A model generated the notes under the pieces. The model was not told where the DNA came from. It was given only the letters and a program-made list of their open reading frames with translations, and did not search any database. DNA of 64,000 nt from a virus. Below are positions 26,804 through 35,426 of the stretch, piece by piece (position 1 is the first letter of the stretch; each line of letters opens with the position of its first letter). A program made the position numbers and the translations under genes. The stretch is taken from the IMG/VR virus record IMGVR_UViG_3300025647_000026, positions 1 to 64,000 of that record, one strand, 5' to 3'.

Positions 26804-27682
26804 CTAGTAATTATTATTTGCCAAAGCTGTGCAAGTGTTGGCTATGTCTTGTATGTTGTCGTAAGTGTTTGTTTGACTTACGTTTCCTAGTCCGTTATTC
26901 CACGTCATTGCTTGAATCCTTGAGTATAACCTTGCTATAATTGTTTGGTACTGTTCGTTTTGTGGCTTTGGATTGTTAATATTACTCACAATTAAATCCT
27001 TTAATTGCTGAGTAATATTGAACGAGGTTTGAAATACATTGTAGTAACCTCCTTCGTATGGGCTAAAATCTCCGCTTGCACTAGCAACGCTATAAGCCGT
27101 GAATGTTTCCCCCGCCCTATAAGTATCGTTCTCGTATGTTGCGCCATCGCTTTGAACTAAGTATTCCATTCCTACTACCGTTAAAGGGTCGCCCACGCTT
27201 GCCCCAAATACTTTATATTCTATTGGAAGTATTGTGTCTATAATTGTATTGTTAATTCCTAGCCCTAAGTTTTCGCTTGTCAAATATATTGGCGTAGTTA
27301 CGCTTGGTCGCCATGTCCCTATCGGTGTGTAATAGTAGCCCGTTTCTTCAAAAGTATCTCCGCTTTGAACTGTTATACCCGCTATAAATGGCGTAAAAAT
27401 ACTTCCAACTCCTATTAATTTATTGTCGTAGGTTTTTATAGTTCCCGCAGTTTTTATATACTCCTTGTATTGGGTTAAAGCCCCGCTACTAATGGAGTTT
27501 AGGCTTTGTAAGCTAAGGTAGTTTCCTACTCTAAGTACGCCAAAACTATCAGAAATAGGGAGATTTGGCGAGTTATAGCCTCCGCTATTGTTAGCTGAAT
27601 ACAGTCCCGTTGTGTCTAAAATTTCTACAACGGAATTGTCTTCGCTGTTTTGGTATAGGTTTATTTTTGGTAGTAGTGCCAT
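26804..27682 (-). CDS. Virion structural protein, unknown
   Basis: A 292-aa beta-rich protein (Tyr/Thr/Gly/Asn-rich) with its own promoter (TATCTTTG seven bases upstream). It resembles other structural proteins of the window in composition. The C-terminal part (PKPQNEQYQTIIARLYSRIQAM) is helical. Likely a tail or head surface component. Confidence 0.5.
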   Translation of the reverse strand: MALLPKINLYQNSEDNSVVEILDTTGLYSANNSGGYNSPNLPISDSFGVLRVGNYLSLQSLNSISSGALTQYKEYIKTAGTIKTYDNKLIGVGSIFTPFIAGITVQSGDTFEETGYYYTPIGTWRPSVTTPIYLTSENLGLGINNTIIDTILPIEYKVFGASVGDPLTVVGMEYLVQSDGATYENDTYRAGETFTAYSVASASGDFSPYEGGYYNVFQTSFNITQQLKDLIVSNINNPKPQNEQYQTIIARLYSRIQAMTWNNGLGNVSQTNTYDNIQDIANTCTALANNNY

Positions 27683-27689
27683 TGTGGTA

Positions 27690-27697
27690 CAAAGATA
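27690..27697 (-). promoter_or_regulatory. -7 box before 292-aa virion gene
   Basis: TATCTTTG on the - strand, seven bases before ATG 27682. Same box variant as other virion-gene promoters (7014, 23951, 28682). Confidence 0.55.
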
Positions 27698-27703
27698 ATG
27701 ATT

Positions 27704-28012
27704 TTAACTGTCAAACAAATTTTTAAAACAATGCCCGATATATCCTTTGTATTTAGTGTAGAAAGCCACAATTTCTTTTTGCATAAAATTGCCGTCATTA
27801 AATTTATTATCATCAAGCCCTATATGCGCTTTAGATAATAGTAAGTTCATTTCTTCGTGTATTTCTTTTTTAAACTGCCTCTCACGCTCTAGAATTTTCA
27901 TTACAACAGTGATTACGTTTTCATCCTTTGCAAGAGAGTTAATAATTTCAGCTTTTACTACGTCATCAGGCAGCCCCGAATTGATAATTGATTTTAATTC
28001 TTGTAGGTTCAT
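27704..28012 (-). CDS. 102-aa helical protein, unknown
   Basis: An all-helical charged protein (MNLQELKSIINSGLPDDVVKA...) with ATG four bases after TATTTTTG. It lies between two structural genes; not recognised. Confidence 0.6.
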   Translation of the reverse strand: MNLQELKSIINSGLPDDVVKAEIINSLAKDENVITVVMKILERERQFKKEIHEEMNLLLSKAHIGLDDNKFNDGNFMQKEIVAFYTKYKGYIGHCFKNLFDS

Positions 28013-28016
28013 AATT

Positions 28017-28052
28017 CAAAAATAAGAAGTACTTCTGCTATTCCTAATTAAA
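28017..28052 (-). promoter_or_regulatory. CTAATTAAA-type promoter 2
   Basis: CTAATTAAA (28044-28052), 19 nt, CAAAAATA (28017-28024; TATTTTTG on the - strand), four bases before ATG 28012. Same architecture as the promoter at 26758. Confidence 0.75.
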
Positions 28053-28676
28053 TTATCTTAACACAGTATTATTTGTTTGCATAATTTCTCTCTCCCATTG
28101 TTGGTAGCGTGGGTCTGAGAGGCTTAATCCATAAGCAGAAAGTAATTGACGTACTATGCCTGTTATGGTGTTTAGGTTGTAAGTTAATTGGGTTGTGCTG
28201 TCTGTTACGTCTATTGCAAATGGTGTTCTAAAATAGTTTCCTTCTGCTAGTGTGCATTGCACAGTACTTGGGGAAATATTTATATCGTTATTTACTATAA
28301 AGTATTTGGGGTATAAAAATGTTCCATCGCTGAAACTTCCTTTCATTGCGTTTGGCGGTAATGGCGAAGCAGTATTTGTGTAAGTATTGCCGTTTACTAC
28401 AAAGGTTGCGTCTAGGTTTATTAGCCCAAAGTAATTTGTCATATCAGTTGTTTTTGATACTTTGTTATTGGTTGGTGTCGCTACGCTAAAGGTTTGCATT
28501 AGTGGTTCTAATTCTGCGTTTATTTCACCGTTCTCGCCAAATAGTTTGAACATTGGTTTGAAGTATTCTCCTTGTATTTGTTCGAGTTGTTTGTTTACGC
28601 TTGCAGTTGGTACTATTCCGTTAATCGGGAAGTCGTATAATGCTTTTAATATTCCGTATATCTGTGAACCTGTCAT
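28053..28676 (-). CDS. Virion protein, ring/collar-like
   Basis: A 207-aa protein. The start is set at ATG 28676 (MTGSQIYGILKALYDF) because a TATCTTTG box lies five bases upstream and the longer frame would run through the terminator at 28702. Helical ends and a beta middle. Its unit is flanked by other virion genes, so a tail/collar role is likely; family unknown. Confidence 0.55.
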   Translation of the reverse strand: MTGSQIYGILKALYDFPINGIVPTASVNKQLEQIQGEYFKPMFKLFGENGEINAELEPLMQTFSVATPTNNKVSKTTDMTNYFGLINLDATFVVNGNTYTNTASPLPPNAMKGSFSDGTFLYPKYFIVNNDINISPSTVQCTLAEGNYFRTPFAIDVTDSTTQLTYNLNTITGIVRQLLSAYGLSLSDPRYQQWEREIMQTNNTVLR

Positions 28677-28681
28677 GGGTA

Positions 28682-28689
28682 CAAAGATA
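28682..28689 (-). promoter_or_regulatory. -7 box for 207-aa virion gene
   Basis: TATCTTTG on the - strand, five bases before ATG 28676, immediately after the T run of the terminator at 28702. Confidence 0.6.
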
Positions 28690-28701
28690 GTAGTTTTATG
28701 C

Positions 28702-28736
28702 AACAAAAAATAGGCTATCTGAAAATTAGATAGCCT
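28702..28736 (-). terminator. Rho-independent terminator
   Basis: AGGCTATCT (28712-28720) and AGATAGCCT (28728-28736) form a 9-bp stem; on the - strand it is followed by ATTTTTTG. Ends the 1382-aa gene transcript. Confidence 0.85.
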
Positions 28737-28750
28737 TGATTTTTTGTTTG

Positions 28751-31700
28751 TTATTTCAGTTCGTTCTCTAGTTCTTTTTGCTGAACGTCTGTTATCCACT
28801 TCAATTCTTTGTATCTCTTTATGTCGGTTGACGGGTCGGTTGATTTCTTTAAAGTAGGTAGGTAAACTTTGAATTTTAAGTCGTCAAAAGATTTCCCTTT
28901 AGTTCTTTCTCTGAACGCTTTTTCTTCGGCAGTTACTTCATGCTTCTCGTCAAAGGCAATTTGGTCTTCGGTATCTTTTGCTTTCTTTTCTTTTTGAGCC
29001 AAACTTTCTTTTTCTTTTTCTCCAAAAAACTGCTTAAAGTCATTTTCGCTAAACGAAACCTTAGCTTTAGCTATAACTGTTGCTTCTGAAACTCCATTGC
29101 TAATAGCTTTTTGAGCATCTTCTAAGTCCATTTTCTTTAGTTCATCGTAATTATCCTCTAGGAATTTAGATATTTCCGCACCTCTAGTTTCTGAGTATAT
29201 TTTAAATTGTTTGCCGTTCATTACTTTATCCTTTTGTTCGGCAGTATCAAAGTAAACTTCTTTTCTTATGTCGGGCGGTTTTATTAATGATTTCTTTTCT
29301 GCCAATAGCTTAACTATTTTATTGCCTTCTCCCGCAGAAACTAATATATCGGTATCAGGGACTACTTCTTTGCCTAGTGCGTCTATTTTATTCTCAAAGT
29401 AGTTTCTCAAGTAAGGAATATCTTCAACTATCATTCCTAGCGGGTTTAGTTTCGTTTGTTTTACGGGAATATCAAACGCTGCTTCTACTTCCTTAGCAGC
29501 TTGGGTGTATAATGCGGGGACAACTACTGATTTAGTTGTTTTTACTGCTGATTTATATAAGTTAGTTGCGTTATCTTCCGAAGCTGCTGCGCCACTAAAT
29601 AAAGTTCCTAAAAACGTATTAATAGAAGCCAAGAAAGTTGCGTCAAAAAATACTCGTGAAGTAGCTGTCATTGCCACGCCAAGTTTTGTCCATTGCGAAT
29701 CAGTTAGCTTTTCTCTCCTATATGCTTCGTAATCCTTTAAATTACCAATGGCAGAAAACATTACTATTAAAGGGGTATATCTATAAGAAACCCATGCTCC
29801 ATATTTTTTAGTTATAGGATTCCATACTCTAAGTGAATATGGTTGCCATCCTTCGTCTTTCTTTAATAATTCATTTTTTTGATAGTCTCCTGTTCCGTTT
29901 GCAGTAATTTGTAGTATAGGCTCATCGTCATCATCTCCTTTAAGTGTTGTTAGCATTGCCACTGCCGTTGTTAGCGCAAGCCCTATTAATGCTTTTGTTT
30001 TAAGTTCTGCCTTAAATTCTGCTTGTCTTGTTTCTGACATATCTTCAAAATCCTTTCTAGGCATATTTGAAATAGAGCCGTTACCCATTCCTCTTATATA
30101 TCCAACAGGTGTATAGTTTAGTGCTTCATTTGCTACGTTTGCTACAATTGTTGTAAAAGGAACTACAAATTTCAATAGTTTTGTTTTATTATTTTTTTCT
30201 ATGAAATTATTGATACTTGTTACTAACCCACCTAAAAGCCCTTCTGTTTTGTAATTAAAAGTTGACCTTGCTGCAAAGTTAGCACTTTCTTCTATTATTT
30301 CAGAGCCTCTACCCATTTCAATTAATTCAAATACACGTCTTCCTTCATCGTTTTTAGCCTTATTTATTTTGGCATCTTTTTCTTTTTGGCTAATAGGCTC
30401 ATTATTTATTTCCTCTATTTCTTTTTGTAGTTCAAGTGCTGCTAGGTGTTTAGTTTCATTTATTGAATTATCGTCTTTTCTTAAATATTCTAAAGCTCGC
30501 TGCCTTGTATTTACGCTAGGTTCTAACTTGCCATCATTTACCGCCATCATTCTTGCCCATTGGTAGGCTCTCATTTCTTTAAGTCCACCTGCAATAAAAA
30601 CATCGGTAGCAGCCATTATTCTTCTTACGTACTTCAAATAATTAGCAGGGTTAATACTCCCACCTTTAAATGGATATAATTCTAATGTTGAAGGTACTTC
30701 TACTCTCCCTCTTAGTGGGCTGTATCCAGTTACTAATGTGCTTTTAGCTTCAAGCATACCTTGTTTTATTCCATTCAGCCAACCATTTACAAGGAATGGT
30801 ACTGATTTAGGTCTTCTTAATGTTGCTATACCAAATACCGCAAAAGTATTATATAATCCCGAAGCGGCATTTACTATTTGTGTATTATACCCACTTAGTA
30901 AATTTGCATACCACACAGAGAACATTACGTCAATAAGTGATACTCCTTTAAGTTTAGCTTGGTATCCTAATAAATCCTCAATAGCACTTGCTTTTTTTAA
31001 CCCATCGGCAGTTCTTTCTACTATGTTTGCTAGTCGTTCAATTTCTTTAATGTTTTCTGGAGTTAATGTTGCCCAGCCCATTTTCTCTGCATAAGCACTT
31101 ACTAAAGCATCATCGCTAAATGCGCCTAAGTTAGTTAGTCTTATTAACTCCGATTCTAGGTTTTTTATTTGATTTTTGCCACGTTCTTTTTTGCTAAAAA
31201 TAGTTGCTAGTATTTGTTGTTTTTTCTCTAAAGCCAATCTATCAAATTCTTTGCTTATAGCGTCTCCTAGTTCTTTTGCTTGCTCTTCTGTTAAGCCAGC
31301 TTCTTCTGTTAACTTTTCTATTAGGCTTCTTTTTGTTGCATCGTAAATAGTATAATGCTGTTGAGCTACTTTTGCAATAGTTTCGCCTTCGTCTTTAAGC
31401 CCTTTTATTACAGCTTTTGTAATTTCTTTTTGACTAAATGGCGTTGCTAATATATCTCCAAAGTAAGCATCAATAGCTTCTAACGCTTGTTCGTTGTCTT
31501 TGTATTTCTCCTGAAACTCTGCTTTAGTTTTCTCCCAAACGTCTGCATATTTATCTAAGTTTTTATAAGCATCGCCAATAACTTCAATTGAACTTCTTAA
31601 TGGTTTACTTATTCTTTCGCTTTCTGGTAATGACTCTATAATCTTTGCTTGCATATTTCTTACTAATCCATTAGTAAAATCTTCTAAGGCAGCATTTTCT

Positions 31701-32899
31701 CTTATATCTGTACTTGTTTGTTCTAGGCTAATGTTCTTTAACCTTTTTGCAGCCATATCCCTATATTTACCCCATAAGCCATCTTCTTTTGCTATGTTTT
31801 GTAGGTTAGCTATTGCTTTTTCGATTCCTTTTCTATCTGCTCTTGCTAATGCTGCTTCTAATTTGTCTTTCCATTTCTTGCCTCTTGCTTCATTAATTTC
31901 TGTATCTACTTTATCAATAGCTGCGTTATAAAGGTCGGTTAAGAATGGTTTTACCTTTTCTCCTACTGCTTCTATTATTGCTTCGCTAAATGCTATAAAA
32001 TTTCTTGTCCCTGCTTCTATATGGTAAACTCCTATTGGAATCAATTGAACAGGTAGCGCAGCAGCAAAAGTCATTTTATTTAAGTCTTTTAATAACTTAT
32101 CATAATTTTCTTTTGTTACTAATTTATTTTTAGACCCGTATGTTGGTGATTTTCTATTAGGGGATTGGGTAATCTTGTTTATTTTGCCTTGTACTTTTTC
32201 TACTGCTTCTTTTGCCGCTTCCTTATTGGCTTTTTTAAATTCTTTGGCAATCTTTTTAGGTTTGCCATCTTTTTCAGCACGTTCTTGGTTAATCTTTTTT
32301 ATTGCTTGGCTTACAGCAAATACTTCTGTTGCGGGGCTTAGTGTAGGTAGTTTCCAATTTGCTTGGTTAAACTGTCCGAAATCTGTACTAGCAAATGCTA
32401 ACCATTCTCTCAAGGCTATTGCGTCTTGGCTTCTGCCTAGTCTATCATATTCTTTAATTATTAGTTGAGCAATAATATTTCTTACAGCACCGTTCATTCC
32501 GTTGTTTAAATCTCTTATTCCTTTTTCTAAATAGTCAATAGGTGTTACTTCAATTATTTTTCTAGCTTCTGCCTCTGAAAGTTTGTTTGGCATTTGGTCG
32601 TAATAAATAGCATCTTCCGAAAGTATTTCCGCTAAGCTAGGGTTTTCTTTTAGGAATTGTTTTGTTACACCTCTCATTAGCTTCTTCCCTCCCTCACTTG
32701 GGGCAGCTTCTTTTTTAGGTGCTTTTGGTGGGGTTATTGGAGGTAATGCGTTATCTGTTCCTGCTAGTTTTTCGGTTAGCTTGTCGTATTCTGTCTTGCC
32801 GTTTTCATCAGGTGTTGCTAAAAATGTTATCCATTCTGCTTCTGTTAGTGTTATAGGTTCTGTTGCGCCAATAGGAGTGAAAGTTATATTACAAGGCAT
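28751..32899 (-). CDS. 1382-aa internal virion (ejection) protein, LPD38-like region
   Basis: A very long helical, charged protein. Residues about 905-1105 contain 'LLKFVVPFTTIVANVANEAL', 'TPVGYIRGMGN' and a hydrophobic stretch 'ALIGLALTTAVAML', the pattern of the large polyvalent protein-associated domain 38 found in phage proteins ejected with DNA. The N-terminus is Pro/Lys-rich and probably flexible, and the last 250 residues are coiled. It is likely packed inside the capsid and forms part of the DNA-ejection channel. Promoter box TAAATTTG is 22 nt upstream. Confidence 0.6.
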   Translation of the reverse strand: MPCNITFTPIGATEPITLTEAEWITFLATPDENGKTEYDKLTEKLAGTDNALPPITPPKAPKKEAAPSEGGKKLMRGVTKQFLKENPSLAEILSEDAIYYDQMPNKLSEAEARKIIEVTPIDYLEKGIRDLNNGMNGAVRNIIAQLIIKEYDRLGRSQDAIALREWLAFASTDFGQFNQANWKLPTLSPATEVFAVSQAIKKINQERAEKDGKPKKIAKEFKKANKEAAKEAVEKVQGKINKITQSPNRKSPTYGSKNKLVTKENYDKLLKDLNKMTFAAALPVQLIPIGVYHIEAGTRNFIAFSEAIIEAVGEKVKPFLTDLYNAAIDKVDTEINEARGKKWKDKLEAALARADRKGIEKAIANLQNIAKEDGLWGKYRDMAAKRLKNISLEQTSTDIRENAALEDFTNGLVRNMQAKIIESLPESERISKPLRSSIEVIGDAYKNLDKYADVWEKTKAEFQEKYKDNEQALEAIDAYFGDILATPFSQKEITKAVIKGLKDEGETIAKVAQQHYTIYDATKRSLIEKLTEEAGLTEEQAKELGDAISKEFDRLALEKKQQILATIFSKKERGKNQIKNLESELIRLTNLGAFSDDALVSAYAEKMGWATLTPENIKEIERLANIVERTADGLKKASAIEDLLGYQAKLKGVSLIDVMFSVWYANLLSGYNTQIVNAASGLYNTFAVFGIATLRRPKSVPFLVNGWLNGIKQGMLEAKSTLVTGYSPLRGRVEVPSTLELYPFKGGSINPANYLKYVRRIMAATDVFIAGGLKEMRAYQWARMMAVNDGKLEPSVNTRQRALEYLRKDDNSINETKHLAALELQKEIEEINNEPISQKEKDAKINKAKNDEGRRVFELIEMGRGSEIIEESANFAARSTFNYKTEGLLGGLVTSINNFIEKNNKTKLLKFVVPFTTIVANVANEALNYTPVGYIRGMGNGSISNMPRKDFEDMSETRQAEFKAELKTKALIGLALTTAVAMLTTLKGDDDDEPILQITANGTGDYQKNELLKKDEGWQPYSLRVWNPITKKYGAWVSYRYTPLIVMFSAIGNLKDYEAYRREKLTDSQWTKLGVAMTATSRVFFDATFLASINTFLGTLFSGAAASEDNATNLYKSAVKTTKSVVVPALYTQAAKEVEAAFDIPVKQTKLNPLGMIVEDIPYLRNYFENKIDALGKEVVPDTDILVSAGEGNKIVKLLAEKKSLIKPPDIRKEVYFDTAEQKDKVMNGKQFKIYSETRGAEISKFLEDNYDELKKMDLEDAQKAISNGVSEATVIAKAKVSFSENDFKQFFGEKEKESLAQKEKKAKDTEDQIAFDEKHEVTAEEKAFRERTKGKSFDDLKFKVYLPTLKKSTDPSTDIKRYKELKWITDVQQKELENELK

Positions 32900-32921
32900 A
32901 GTGTTTGTATTTTTAAAGTAA

Positions 32922-32929
32922 CAAATTTA
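32922..32929 (-). promoter_or_regulatory. -7 box of 1382-aa gene
   Basis: TAAATTTG on the - strand, 22 nt before ATG 32899. A rare case here with a real 5' leader. Confidence 0.5.
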
Positions 32930-32943
32930 GTCTTTTTTTGTTA

Positions 32944-32976
32944 CAAAAAGAAAGCCACCTTGAAATAAGGCAGCTT
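32944..32976 (-). terminator. Rho-independent terminator
   Basis: On the - strand AAGCTGCCTT pairs with AAGGTGGCTT (two G-U) around ATTTC, followed by TCTTTTTG. Ends the BRO/69-aa unit. Confidence 0.8.
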
Positions 32977-32998
32977 ACTCTTTTTGTAAGTTGTTTTC

Positions 32999-33208
32999 TT
33001 AACCTTTTATGTATCTCATATAATTAATGGCAGCGTACTCTTTGATTATCTTATCTCTATTCGGCTCGTAAACCATATCCATTATAACGAAAATTTCTTC
33101 GACACCGTTTTCTTTTTCGTCAATTAAAACTACTTCTGCGCCATGCTTTTTAAGCAATAAGCTTAAATCTTTTTCAAAAGATTCTATTCTTTCTTTTTCT
33201 GTTATCAT
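32999..33208 (-). CDS. Small acidic protein, unknown
   Basis: A 69-aa protein (MITEKERIESFEKDLSLLLKKHG...) with an N-terminal helix and a beta hairpin (AEVVLIDEKENG, EIFVIMDMVY). It is 12 nt after the BRO gene and is co-transcribed with it. Not recognised. Confidence 0.6.
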   Translation of the reverse strand: MITEKERIESFEKDLSLLLKKHGAEVVLIDEKENGVEEIFVIMDMVYEPNRDKIIKEYAAINYMRYIKG

Positions 33209-33220
33209 GTTTTTGTTTAT

Positions 33221-33973
33221 TTAATTCGTTATTTCTATTCCTAGTTTATTTAATTCTTTAAATGCTGGTAAAAAGGCTTTATCAAGTTCTCTTAATTGCT
33301 CTAATTCTACATGGTGGTTAATAATTAAATGGTCATTTAAACTCATTACTGCTGCCATTTCTGGTTTATTTTCTCTTAATACTTCTTTTGCTGATTTACT
33401 TTTATTTGCATTAAACAAGTTTTTTATTTCTTTTGGCTCAAGCCCTGTTACTTGTTTGCAATTCTTTCTATTATAGTCAATAGTAGAATATTTACCGCCT
33501 TTATTGTAGTTTTCAGTATTTATTAATTTACTATTATTTAATTGAGTTAATCTATCTGTTTGTGCGTGTAGAACCGCTTTGCTTATCTTTAAATTATAGC
33601 TACCATATTTTCTAATATTAGGTAAAACTTCTTTTGTAACCCAATCTTTAAATGGTTGCGCTGTTTCTAAATTTGATGCAAGTGATAACTTATACATTCC
33701 GCTTTCTGCTAATAATGTTACCGAAGACGCTCTCCCACCGACTAATTTTGAATTAGTCAGTTGTTTTTTAAAATCCTTAAAGTCTTTAAGATTAATTACT
33801 TTGTATTCCGTACTATCTAAACTTGCTGCTTTTATAGCTTGGGTTAAATTTGTGTGTCCCCAAATATTTGCTATTTCAGTTCCCAAGAACATTGTTACCC
33901 CACTTTTATTATTTGTGAATGTAGTTAGTGAGCCAAAACTTTCTTTGGTAAATTTTTCTATGTTTATTTTCAT
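33221..33973 (-). CDS. BRO-N antirepressor-type protein
   Basis: A 250-aa protein. The N-terminal half has the BRO-N fold pattern: 'TMFLGTEIANIWGHTNLTQAIK', 'VTLLAESGMYKLSLASNLETAQPFKDWVTKEVLPNIRKYG'. The C-terminal part (VTGLEPKEIKNLF, KSAKEVLRENKPE) is shared with the BRO protein at 51550. BRO proteins bind DNA and in phages often act as antirepressors or regulators. The gene has a leaderless promoter (TATCTTTG, four bases). Confidence 0.8.
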   Translation of the reverse strand: MKINIEKFTKESFGSLTTFTNNKSGVTMFLGTEIANIWGHTNLTQAIKAASLDSTEYKVINLKDFKDFKKQLTNSKLVGGRASSVTLLAESGMYKLSLASNLETAQPFKDWVTKEVLPNIRKYGSYNLKISKAVLHAQTDRLTQLNNSKLINTENYNKGGKYSTIDYNRKNCKQVTGLEPKEIKNLFNANKSKSAKEVLRENKPEMAAVMSLNDHLIINHHVELEQLRELDKAFLPAFKELNKLGIEITN

Positions 33974-33977
33974 GTGG

Positions 33978-33985
33978 CAAAGATA
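33978..33985 (-). promoter_or_regulatory. -7 box, leaderless, BRO gene
   Basis: TATCTTTG on the - strand exactly four bases before ATG 33973. Confidence 0.6.
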
Positions 33986-34035
33986 ATTAATTAAACCATT
34001 TACGAAAATATATTTAGTTAAAACTTATCCACACA

Positions 34036-34084
34036 AAATAGAAAGCCCTCCAAAGTGTGCATCGCAATGATAGGCATGGAGGGC
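34036..34084 (-). terminator. Rho-independent terminator
   Basis: GCCCTCCA (34045-34052) and TGGAGGGC (34077-34084) form an 8-bp stem with a structured loop; on the - strand it is followed by TTTCTATTTTG. Ends the ferritin-like/zinc mini-gene unit. Confidence 0.75.
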
Positions 34085-34109
34085 GTTTTAAAATTGTAAT
34101 GTGTTAGTG

Positions 34110-34211
34110 TTATTCTTCTTCCATGTCCATCCAATCAGCGTGTTCTCGGCATGTGCCGCAAATACCTGTATCTTGAATCCATTCTTCTGCTCCGCAGCAT
34201 TCGCTTTCCAT
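34110..34211 (-). CDS. 33-aa Cys-rich zinc-type mini-protein
   Basis: MESECCGAEEW... with CC at residues 5-6 and CGTC at about 19-22, followed by EH. Very short proteins with CCGA...CxxCxEH are recurrent in phages, which supports this as a real gene. Two bases separate it from the ferritin-like gene. Metal binding is likely, role unknown. Confidence 0.6.
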   Translation of the reverse strand: MESECCGAEEWIQDTGICGTCREHADWMDMEEE

Positions 34212-34213
34212 AG

Positions 34214-34702
34214 TTAGTTCTCCTCAAAAATGCTATGTTCTGCTATTAATTGACCGCTTTTATCTAGCCCTTCAAATGTTGCTGCGTAGTCTTTGTATAT
34301 TGCTACTGCTGCTGTTTGAATTACTATATATTCTATTGCTTTTATGGCAGTAGGCACGTCTATGCTTAGTAGTTCGCTGTATGCTTCGTTGTAGGCTATG
34401 CTTACTTCTATTTCTTTTTCTAGGCTTAGTTCTATAAGTTCTGTTAGGTCTTTGGCTTCTATGTCATATTCTTCAGTTGATGGCACACAGAAGTCGTTTC
34501 CTCTGCCATTAACGTAATTTTGCCAGCCTAAGAAGTGTTCATTCTCTTCTATGCTTTCGGCTATGAAATATTTCTCGGCTAATAGGAATCCGCTTTTGTT
34601 GGCTTGTTGGGCTAGTCTTTTGTAAAAGCTTGTTTGTCCTAGTTCTAGTTTAGCTAATGAATTTATGATGTTCATTGCTTTTTTTGGTATTTCGTATTTC
34701 AT
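34214..34702 (-). CDS. Ferritin-like protein
   Basis: A 162-aa four-helix protein. The first helix ELGQTSFYKRLA (Glu20), then 'GFLLAEKYFIAESIEENEHFLGWQNYVNGRG' with Glu53 and His56 in an ExxH motif, a third helix (LEKEIEVSIAYNEAY) and a fourth with Gln129 (YIVIQTAAVAIYKDY). This matches the ferritin pattern of diiron ligands and the 'NxRG' end of helix B. It could store iron or protect DNA from oxidation. Start set at ATG 34702, four bases after TATCTTTG; the longer frame runs into the terminator. Confidence 0.75.
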   Translation of the reverse strand: MKYEIPKKAMNIINSLAKLELGQTSFYKRLAQQANKSGFLLAEKYFIAESIEENEHFLGWQNYVNGRGNDFCVPSTEEYDIEAKDLTELIELSLEKEIEVSIAYNEAYSELLSIDVPTAIKAIEYIVIQTAAVAIYKDYAATFEGLDKSGQLIAEHSIFEEN

Positions 34703-34706
34703 GATG

Positions 34707-34714
34707 CAAAGATA
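34707..34714 (-). promoter_or_regulatory. -7 box, leaderless, ferritin-like gene
   Basis: TATCTTTG on the - strand exactly four bases before ATG 34702, abutting the terminator at 34728. Confidence 0.65.
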
Positions 34715-34727
34715 GGGATTTTTCAAC

Positions 34728-34761
34728 AAAAACAAAAAGCTACGCTGTATTAGCATAGCTT
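34728..34761 (-). terminator. Rho-independent terminator
   Basis: AAGCTACGC (34737-34745) and GCATAGCTT (34753-34761) pair (one G-U on the - strand), followed on the - strand by TTTGTTTTTG. It ends the transcript that contains the non-coding stretch 34764-34940. Confidence 0.85.
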
Positions 34762-34763
34762 TC

Positions 34764-34940
34764 TATTTTTGTTTGTTATCTGATACAAACAACCGTTCCG
34801 AAGGTATTAGTCAGACACTCTCACCGTTTAAGATTTACCCGCTTTACGGTAATGGGAATTAGTAGGCAGCTCAGAAAGGTAGCCGAGCAGTCTTTGTTTA
34901 ATGTGGGAATCGCTATTAACCCATTACTTCGTTTGTACTA
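34764..34940 (-). ncRNA. Candidate structured non-coding RNA
   Basis: About 180 nt without a credible reading frame between the 104-aa gene and a terminator. On the - strand an outer stem pairs GTTTGTAC (34931-34938) with ATACAAAC (34783-34790), and an inner perfect 8-bp stem pairs 34920-34927 with 34849-34856. Further short helices lie inside. The sequence is less AT-rich than its surroundings. It could be a 3'-UTR-derived small RNA or a structural phage RNA. No known family is recognised. Confidence 0.45.
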
Positions 34941-34945
34941 ATATT

Positions 34946-35260
34946 TTAAATTATCCTTACCTCTCTGCACTCGGTACACTTTTTAGCGGGTTTGTGGTTT
35001 TTAGTCGTTCTGAACCACTTATGGTCGCACTCTTCATTGCTAGGGGCAATTGTAAAATTTGTCTTGTTTAAGCCATCGTCTATCCAATAAATATACTTGG
35101 CTTTAACTCCTTTGTAATCAGGAAAATCCTTTTTAAGTTGTTGTTTTAACGTAGCTGTATCGTAAAGTAATTTCATAATGTCAGCAGAAAATCTTTCCCA
35201 ATTCTCTACCGTAACTATATCGAACATCTCTTGTATTGTTGTTATTTTATGCGCTTCCAT
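34946..35260 (-). CDS. 104-aa protein with C-terminal Cys/His motif
   Basis: Helical N-terminus and a C-terminal 'EECDHKWF...KKCTECREV' with Cys/His ligands suggesting a zinc site. It is co-transcribed with the following non-coding stretch. Function unknown. Confidence 0.6.
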   Translation of the reverse strand: MEAHKITTIQEMFDIVTVENWERFSADIMKLLYDTATLKQQLKKDFPDYKGVKAKYIYWIDDGLNKTNFTIAPSNEECDHKWFRTTKNHKPAKKCTECREVRII

Positions 35261-35262
35261 TT

Positions 35263-35412
35263 TTAATCTAAGTTAGCTTTATCTAATATCGTTCTAAGTT
35301 TTTTCTTGTCTATCTTTACCCTTAACTCAGGGTTATTTAAATAAAAATCTAAATTTTTCTTTGCTTTGGCTTCAAATACCTTTGCGCTAGTCCCATTTAG
35401 TTCTATTACCAT
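35263..35412 (-). CDS. 49-aa protein, unknown
   Basis: MVIELNGTSAKVFEAKAKKNLD... a small basic helical protein 2 nt upstream of the 104-aa gene and preceded by hairpins at 35427-35497. Operon spacing supports it. Confidence 0.5.
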   Translation of the reverse strand: MVIELNGTSAKVFEAKAKKNLDFYLNNPELRVKIDKKKLRTILDKANLD

Positions 35413-35426
35413 ACTTTTAAATTAAA

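Noticed and set aside
34857-34930. tRNA-like GGCAGCTCAG...GAGC on the + strand
   Set aside because: The D-arm likeness is not supported by pairing of anticodon or acceptor stems, and all neighbours run on the - strand.
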